From NCBI GenBank assembly GCA_003249035.1, contig QBMK01000019.1:14013-61802 (forward strand): a DNA stretch of 47,790 bases. The letters are read 5' to 3'. The DNA comes from Pseudanabaena sp. GTDB lineage: Bacteria; Cyanobacteriota; Cyanobacteriia; Pseudanabaenales; Pseudanabaenaceae. The notes beneath the pieces were generated by a model. It was given only the letters and a program-made list of their open reading frames with translations. It ran no database searches and had not been told where the DNA came from. The position numbers and the translations under genes are program-made. Positions 43,272 to 47,790 of the stretch are shown piece by piece. Each line of letters begins with the position of its first letter. The first letter of the stretch is position 1.

Positions 43272-43496
43272 TTAGCCAACTTCTTGATTAACTTCTTGAA
43301 GGGCTAGCTTGGGAAATAGAATCACAAAAAATCCCATCCATGCAGTGATGGGAATGGCGACAAGAATAGATAACCAGACTATTTTAAATAATAGCCAACT
43401 GCCACTAATAATCGAGATTCCAGTCAAGATAATTGACCAAGGTTGACACCACCAAGGCTTATGATTCCAGACGCTATCAGGTTTTTCTAAAGACAT
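43272..43496 (-). CDS. Small two-helix membrane protein (DUF6737-like)
   Basis: The 74-residue product starts SLEKPDSVWNHKPWWCQPWS and then has two hydrophobic helices (WSIILTGISIISGSWLLF and IVWLSILVAIPITAWMGFFV) ahead of a short charged tail. The sequence WNHKPWWCQPW followed by two membrane spans resembles a conserved small cyanobacterial family annotated DUF6737; that name is from memory. Function unknown. It follows argS on the same strand after a small hairpin, so it may share its transcript. Confidence 0.72.
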   Translation of the reverse strand: MSLEKPDSVWNHKPWWCQPWSIILTGISIISGSWLLFKIVWLSILVAIPITAWMGFFVILFPKLALQEVNQEVG

Positions 43497-43523
43497 TTTT
43501 TTTGATTCCTATATTTTAGTAAA

Positions 43524-43542
43524 GGTCGTGCTTCGCACGACC
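43524..43542. terminator. Hairpin between argS and the small membrane protein gene
   Basis: GGTCGTGC (43524-43531) pairs with GCACGACC (43535-43542) around TTC, followed on the plus strand by GTTTTTT. On the minus strand, the direction of argS, it is followed only by CTTTAC, so it is a weak terminator there. Its GTGCTTCGCAC core resembles other hairpins here. Confidence 0.55.
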
Positions 43543-43547
43543 GTTTT

Positions 43548-45293
43548 TTACATCCGTTCTAACACGCGAATACCGAGTAAATTTAAACCGAGCTTGAGGG
43601 TTTTGGCGGTGATATCGCAGAGACTCAGTCGTGAGATTCTTTCTGATTCGACCGCTTGCAATACAGGGCATTGCTCAAAAAATTGATTGAATTTCTGACT
43701 GAGTTCAAAGAGATATTGACAGAGACGATTTGGGAAGAGTTCTTCGGAAACAGCATCGATCGCTTCGGCAAATTGCAACAAATGCTTGGCTAAGACAATC
43801 TCTGGCTCTTGCGTGAGCTTGATCGCATCAGCATCCAAACTAGCAAAATTAATCTCGCCCTTACGCCCAATGCCCTGAACCCGCACATAGGCATAGAGCA
43901 TATAGGGTGCTGTATTGCCTTGCAGAGCTAGCATCTTATCAAAGCTGAAGATGTAGTTACTGGTGCGATTTTGCGATAGGTCGGCATACTTTACTGCACC
44001 AAGTCCAACGGCTTCAGCGACATCTTGTTTGAATTCATCAGATGCTTCAGGATTGCGGGTTTCGATATCAGCCCGTGCACGGGTGACTGCTTCTTCTAAG
44101 AGACTCTTGAGCGCGATCGTGTCACCCGATCGCGTTTTAAATTTCTTGCCATCATCACCCATCACCAATCCAAAGGGAACGTGAGTAGTTTGCACGGTTT
44201 CTGGAATCCAATTCGCTCGCTTGGCAACTTGGAAGACTTGAGCAAAATGTCCCGATTGACCGATATCTGTCACATAAATGATGCGCGTGGCTCTATCTTC
44301 ACGAATGCGATAACGCAGGGCGGCGAGGTCAGTGGTGGCGTAGTTATAGCCGCCATCAGTTTTCTGAACGATCAGGGGCAAGGGCTGACCATCTTTATTA
44401 CTGAATCCTTCTAAGAACACACATAATGCACCTTGATCTTCTTGAAGCAAGCCAGTTTCGCGGAGGTCAGTAACGACATCTGATAAGAACGAATTGTAAA
44501 AAGATTCACCACGTTCTTCTAATTGAATATTGAGAGTGTCATAGATCTTTTGGAACTCACGACGTGACTGTTCGCAAAGCAGTTGCCATGCGAGTTTGGC
44601 TTCAGATCCTCCTGCTTGCAACTCCACCACCGCAGCGCGAGAAATCTCTTTGAATTCAGCATCTTCGTCAAAGCGTTTTCTGGCGGCACGATAGAGTTCT
44701 ATTAGGTCACCGATCGCGATCGCATCGGCTTTAGTAAGCGCATCGGGATAAACTTCGCGTAAATAGGTAATCAGCATCCCAAATTGGGTTCCCCAATCGC
44801 CAACATGGTTAAGCCGTAGGACTTCATGTCCTTGAAATTCTAAAATTCGGGCAATGCTGTCACCGATAATCGTCGATCGCAAATGTCCGACATGCATTTC
44901 CTTTGCAATATTCGGGCTAGAGAAATCGACGATGACACGATCGGGTTTCTCGACCTTGGAGATCGCGAGGCGATCGCTTTTTTGCATTTTCGCTAATTGT
45001 GATTCTAGGTAGCTAAGTTTCAGTTTTAAGTTAATAAATCCTGCTCCTGCGATCGTCGGAGCCTCGAACATATCTTCAACTTGTAAATTTGCAATTATCT
45101 GTGCTGCGACATCTTGAGGCTTTTGTTTGAGCTTTTTGGTTAAGCCTAGAGCTGCATTACATTGATAATCGCCAAATTTGGCATCCTTAGATGGGGCAAC
45201 GGCTGGATCGTAGTTGGTATATTCCACACCAAAAGCGGCTGCGATCGCCTTAGAGAAACGAATTTTTAAGTCGGATAAAACGGAAGTGGTCAT
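43548..45293 (-). CDS. argS: Arginyl-tRNA synthetase
   Basis: This 581-residue class I synthetase has the HIGH-like [20 protein letters not shown], the [14 protein letters not shown] region, [20 protein letters not shown] and [19 protein letters not shown] (read in pieces), and an anticodon-binding helical C-terminal DALR domain ending [12 protein letters not shown]. It charges tRNA-Arg in the cytoplasm. The length is typical. The start ATG 45293 gives [17 protein letters not shown], consistent with the family N-terminal Add1 domain. It precedes the small membrane protein gene on the same strand. Confidence 0.97.
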   Translation of the reverse strand: MTTSVLSDLKIRFSKAIAAAFGVEYTNYDPAVAPSKDAKFGDYQCNAALGLTKKLKQKPQDVAAQIIANLQVEDMFEAPTIAGAGFINLKLKLSYLESQLAKMQKSDRLAISKVEKPDRVIVDFSSPNIAKEMHVGHLRSTIIGDSIARILEFQGHEVLRLNHVGDWGTQFGMLITYLREVYPDALTKADAIAIGDLIELYRAARKRFDEDAEFKEISRAAVVELQAGGSEAKLAWQLLCEQSRREFQKIYDTLNIQLEERGESFYNSFLSDVVTDLRETGLLQEDQGALCVFLEGFSNKDGQPLPLIVQKTDGGYNYATTDLAALRYRIREDRATRIIYVTDIGQSGHFAQVFQVAKRANWIPETVQTTHVPFGLVMGDDGKKFKTRSGDTIALKSLLEEAVTRARADIETRNPEASDEFKQDVAEAVGLGAVKYADLSQNRTSNYIFSFDKMLALQGNTAPYMLYAYVRVQGIGRKGEINFASLDADAIKLTQEPEIVLAKHLLQFAEAIDAVSEELFPNRLCQYLFELSQKFNQFFEQCPVLQAVESERISRLSLCDITAKTLKLGLNLLGIRVLERM

Positions 45294-45392
45294 GGGTTAT
45301 TTTTTTCTTTTAGCCTAGGCAGATCAATATAGCGTTTTTTAAGATCTATTCAATATTATGAGTCATGGTGATACGTGCTGGGCTTTGCGCTT

Positions 45393-45447
45393 AAACCCAA
45401 AAAACATAAAAGTGTTGCAAAGCAACACTTTTATGTTTTTTGGGTTT
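45393..45447. repeat. 26-bp perfect hairpin with AAA loop
   Basis: Bases 45393-45418 and 45422-45447 are exact reverse complements. The core AAAAGTGTTGCaaaGCAAC matches the centre of the 49-bp hairpin at 30200-30300, and the outer AAACCCAAAAA arm matches the hairpin at 15073-15139. It lies between divergent argS and the exported protein at 45568, so it is not at a gene 3' end. Confidence 0.9.
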
Positions 45448-45567
45448 GGGTTTGAAAATTGCTGTAACTAAATCAAGAAGACTGCAGGAACTCAAAAACC
45501 TCTTTTAACTTCTAAGTTTTATAGATTCAAAATGCGTAGACTGGATTAATGTAACAGTAAAAACTAT

Positions 45568-46116
45568 ATGAAAAATTTTAGGGTTAAGGCTTTTAGTCAA
45601 ATTTTCAAGCAAGTATGTTTAGGTATCGGGGGGAATGCGATCGCGCAATTAGCTCTATTTGCAAATCCTAGTTTTGCGAATGCGAAGTCGAACAACATCA
45701 CACTTAACGTTCATCCTACGGATTCGCGTGGAGCTTTTCCAATTTGTCCTAGTGAGGTTAAACTGACTCAAACACCTCGCCCCTATGCTGAGGGTGGCTA
45801 TACTAAAGATGGTTCAGCTTCTCTGGGTTGGTTAGCGAGAGAGTTTCAGGTTGAGAAAAGTGATGAGTTTAGCGTGACTTGGGTGGCGAAGTTGCAGATC
45901 AAGTATCACAACTGCAAAGCGACAGCCGGTATTACAAAATATAATGATGAGCCGTTTGAAGGGCATTCATATTTGCGGATGCGTTTTGTTAATGACAAGG
46001 TCTATTTGATTTTGGATATGACGGGGCTGAGCGATGCGAATAGGTTAACGCCTGTAATTTTGAATAAGGGTGTAAAAAATGGCAATCCAATTTGGACATG
46101 GGGAGGAACCGATTAA
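45568..46116 (+). CDS. Exported hypothetical protein
   Basis: The 182-residue precursor has an N-terminal region with a long basic lead and a hydrophobic core ending near FANPSFANAKS (about residue 37), consistent with a Sec signal peptide. The mature 145 residues contain VHPTDSRGAFPICPSEVKLT, two Cys, and strand-like segments (SYLRMRFVNDKVYLILDM). No family is recognised. It is probably periplasmic. Its 3' end converges on another exported-protein gene 42 bases away. Confidence 0.65.
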   Translation: MKNFRVKAFSQIFKQVCLGIGGNAIAQLALFANPSFANAKSNNITLNVHPTDSRGAFPICPSEVKLTQTPRPYAEGGYTKDGSASLGWLAREFQVEKSDEFSVTWVAKLQIKYHNCKATAGITKYNDEPFEGHSYLRMRFVNDKVYLILDMTGLSDANRLTPVILNKGVKNGNPIWTWGGTD

Positions 46117-46158
46117 TTTCTGTGGAGTGACAGTCTAAGTAATAGAACTTTTCTTTTT

Positions 46159-46569
46159 CTAATCTGCCCATGAAGGGGCAATTTGTTTAACATAATCCAA
46201 ACTTGCTAACTGATAAAGCACATTGCGCCAATTTTTCTGATAAGTGCTGCCAATGCACAGATATTGATTTGCCTGACAACCGATACGCCCACGACTGCGA
46301 GAGCACTGCACAGTAGGGTCAATGCGCTGTACTTCTGCTAAAGCTGATGGTGTGGCGGAAATGCAAAATTCATAGTCTATTGACTTTACGCCGCTTCCTT
46401 CTCCAATTAAGCCATCATCGGAGATGCTAGCCATATCTATGGTGATTTTATCGCGATCGTGCAATGTAACTTTGGTATCGCAGTTTCCCCAAGTTGGTGG
46501 AATGGGAGAAAATAGCAATGGGGCAATTAAAACTGGCAAAATTTTATAAGTGCTTAGAATTTGCTTCAT
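46159..46569 (-). CDS. Exported hypothetical protein with five cysteines
   Basis: The 136-residue precursor begins with a signal peptide (YKILPVLIAPLLFSPIPPTW, cleavage near TWGNC). The mature part has about 105 residues and five Cys, suggesting disulphides in the periplasm. The segments EFCISATPSALAEVQRIDPT, RSRGRIGCQANQYLCIGST and WRNVLYQLASLDYVKQIAPS are distinctive but I do not recognise a family. It is convergent with the exported protein ending at 46116. Function unknown. Confidence 0.65.
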   Translation of the reverse strand: MKQILSTYKILPVLIAPLLFSPIPPTWGNCDTKVTLHDRDKITIDMASISDDGLIGEGSGVKSIDYEFCISATPSALAEVQRIDPTVQCSRSRGRIGCQANQYLCIGSTYQKNWRNVLYQLASLDYVKQIAPSWAD

Positions 46570-46626
46570 AAATAAAAACAGGGCGGGTCTAACGAAATAT
46601 GGCTATAGCCATTGTAATTAAGACAT

Positions 46627-46679
46627 AAATCCCAAAATAGAGTTGTGACGCTTCGCATCGCAACTCTATTTTGGGATTT
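46627..46679. repeat. Hairpin with 19-bp outer stem
   Basis: AAATCCCAAAATAGAGTTG (46627-46645) pairs perfectly with 46661-46679, and shorter pairs close around TTC in the core GCTTCGC. TAGAGTTG/CAACTCTA is shared with the hairpin at 18028-18074. It lies between the exported protein and the first fluoride channel gene, both minus strand. Confidence 0.8.
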
Positions 46680-46748
46680 GGGTTTTGTCCTAACGTCTTT
46701 GGCTATAGCTATACTTGCTCATTCAAATGCTGGTACTTAACCAATGAT

Positions 46749-47162
46749 TTAAGATTCCGACTTTCTAGCACTTGCTCTTGCTAATATGACCCCGATTTGG
46801 ATGCCAATCATGCCAGCGATCGCACTGCCAACAAGATAGAAGAACAGCGCTGCGATATCGCCATTTTCTAAGAAATCTCTTGATTCCAAGCTATAGGTTG
46901 AGAATGTAGTATAAGCACCGCAGAAACCTGTTGTAGTCATCAGTCGGATTTCAGGAGAAATGATCCGAATATTCTCGACTGCTACAGTAAGGATATAAGC
47001 GATTAATACGCAGCCAGACACATTAACAAAGAATGTGCCATAAAACTCAAACCCCTTCCCAAAAATAACTTTCACACCTTCGCCGACATAAAAACGGGTC
47101 AGTGCCCCAAAAATTCCTCCAATCGCTACTGCAAGAGAAAACTTGCCCTTCAAAAAATCCAT
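46749..47162 (-). CDS. crcB: Fluoride channel CrcB/FluC, copy 1
   Basis: The 137-residue protein has four hydrophobic helices and Fluc motifs: GGIFGALTRFYVGE, the pore Asn in FFVNVSGC, and GFCGAYTTFSTYSLE, which contains the Phe-box and the TTFST stretch. Fluc exports fluoride across the plasma membrane as an antiparallel dimer. A second, related gene lies upstream on the same strand at 47385, so the two may form a heterodimer or two homodimers. MITE copy 4 separates them. No fluoride riboswitch was found in the 222-base gap. Confidence 0.93.
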   Translation of the reverse strand: MDFLKGKFSLAVAIGGIFGALTRFYVGEGVKVIFGKGFEFYGTFFVNVSGCVLIAYILTVAVENIRIISPEIRLMTTTGFCGAYTTFSTYSLESRDFLENGDIAALFFYLVGSAIAGMIGIQIGVILARASARKSES

Positions 47163-47252
47163 TGCTTCTTTCCGTAAGAATTAATCATTTGTATTGAGTA
47201 ACATCCATTTACTCCAAGCCACTTCATCTGTATTGAGAAGGGAGCAAGACTC

Positions 47253-47358
47253 TTATACCAACTCCCGAAAGTGTCGCCCACACTCGGCAGTTAAAAAGCG
47301 AACCCAGTAAGGGTTTTAAAATCACGAAATAGTAACGCCATTTCGTGATTTGGTATTA
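47253..47358 (-). mobile_element. MITE-like element, copy 4, between the two crcB genes
   Basis: Reverse orientation. It begins (plus strand) TTATACCAACTCCCGAAAG, has GAACCCAGTAAGGGTTTT in the middle and ends TTGGTATTA-like, TTTGGTATTAC. The GTG-type palindrome is decayed (CCCGAAAGTGTCGCCCACAC), while the other palindrome ATCACGAAAT/ATTTCGTGAT is intact. It fills most of the space between the tandem fluoride channel genes. Confidence 0.8.
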
Positions 47359-47384
47359 CTTCTTTGGGAGAGTTGCTAGAAGTA

Positions 47385-47774
47385 CTACTTCACAAAAAAT
47401 TTGGCGATCGCTACACCTAATAGCACTGCGACTATGCCTAAAATTGCACTTCCAGCCCAATAGAAAGCTGTTGCTGTCGCTTGCTTGTTCCGCCATAGAG
47501 TGAGAGTCTCAAACCCATAGGTAGAGAACGTGGTAAAAGAACCTAAAAATCCCGTTCTAATTAGTAAATCTAATTCGGTAGGATAGCCTGTAATTCCTTT
47601 TGAAATCGCAAAAAAGAATCCCATCGCTAAGCATCCAGTTAAATTAATTCCAAATGTTGCATAGGGAAACTTATTGCCAAATTTAGCTTTTATCCATTCT
47701 GTAATGTAAAAACGAGACAATGCTCCAGGGACTGCACCTGAAGCGATCGCGAAAACGTTAGTTATATCTGACAT
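47385..47774 (-). CDS. crcB: Fluoride channel CrcB/FluC, copy 2
   Basis: The 129-residue four-helix protein shows AVPGALSRFYITE, FGINLTGCLAMGF with the pore Asn, and GFLGSFTTFSTYGFET, the Fluc filter segment. It differs enough from the neighbouring copy to suggest paralogues rather than a recent duplication. The start ATG 47774 is 16 bases from the window end, so any upstream riboswitch or promoter is outside view. It is upstream of the other crcB on the same strand. Confidence 0.93.
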   Translation of the reverse strand: MSDITNVFAIASGAVPGALSRFYITEWIKAKFGNKFPYATFGINLTGCLAMGFFFAISKGITGYPTELDLLIRTGFLGSFTTFSTYGFETLTLWRNKQATATAFYWAGSAILGIVAVLLGVAIAKFFVK

Positions 47775-47790
47775 TAGTTTAGTTAAGGAA

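Noticed and set aside
47163-47384. Fluoride riboswitch between the crcB genes
   Set aside because: The space is largely filled by MITE copy 4 and no pseudoknot-like fluoride motif was found; the leader of the upstream gene lies outside the window.

Overview
The window is chromosomal DNA from a cyanobacterium. Supporting genes are ndhN (NDH-1 subunit N), ycf4 (photosystem I assembly), a sucrose-phosphate phosphatase, the KtrB/KtrA potassium uptake pair, cobL, and the DUF3386, DUF928 and DUF1517 families. The HIP1 palindrome GCGATCGC and its core GCGATCG recur throughout. The many perfect hairpins and the STAND NTPases suggest a filamentous or Pseudanabaena-like lineage, but that placement is inference. 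No rRNA, tRNA, CRISPR array, prophage or transposase gene was found.

Layout. 0-6 kb: a DUF3386 gene, a membrane protein, a small exported protein and a large glycoside hydrolase gene broken by a frameshift and an in-frame TGA. 6-10 kb: a NACHT NTPase, a convergent sucrose-phosphate phosphatase, and an orphan fragment matching the C-terminal helical domain of NACHT proteins. 10-15.6 kb: rpmG-rpsR, a histone-deacetylase-family enzyme, a putative DNA-binding protein that overlaps a sensor kinase by its stop codon, ndhN and a zinc-ribbon membrane protein. 15.6-18 kb: ktrB-ktrA. 18-27 kb: lipoproteins, ycf4, a cyclophilin lipoprotein, an Hsp70-like protein, DUF928, a periplasmic binding protein overlapping a J-domain/TPR gene, and DUF1517. 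27-30 kb: two stand-alone ABC ATPases around a degenerate PD-(D/E)XK-like protein. 30-42 kb: a second NACHT protein, polyphosphate glucokinase, a 1280-residue membrane protein joining a degenerate M50-like domain, a class-II glutamine amidotransferase domain and an SIS domain, then a vMAP/NB-ARC/WD40 protein. 42-47.8 kb: cobL, a small membrane protein, argS, two exported proteins and two crcB/fluC fluoride channel genes.

Two layers of non-coding structure stand out. One is a MITE-like element of about 107 bp in four copies (two per strand), each foldable into three stem-loops closed by terminal inverted repeats. The other is a set of very long perfect hairpins (stems of 19 to 49 bp) in intergenic spaces. 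Several share arms or loop cores, and many sit at gene 3' ends.

The strongest candidates for something undescribed are the M50-like/glutaminase/SIS fusion, whose predicted nucleophile cysteine is internal at residue 246, and the concentration of STAND-type NTPases (two NACHT, one NB-ARC/WD40, one orphan C-terminal module) in one 36 kb stretch. Domain calls come from motifs read by eye, without database searches.
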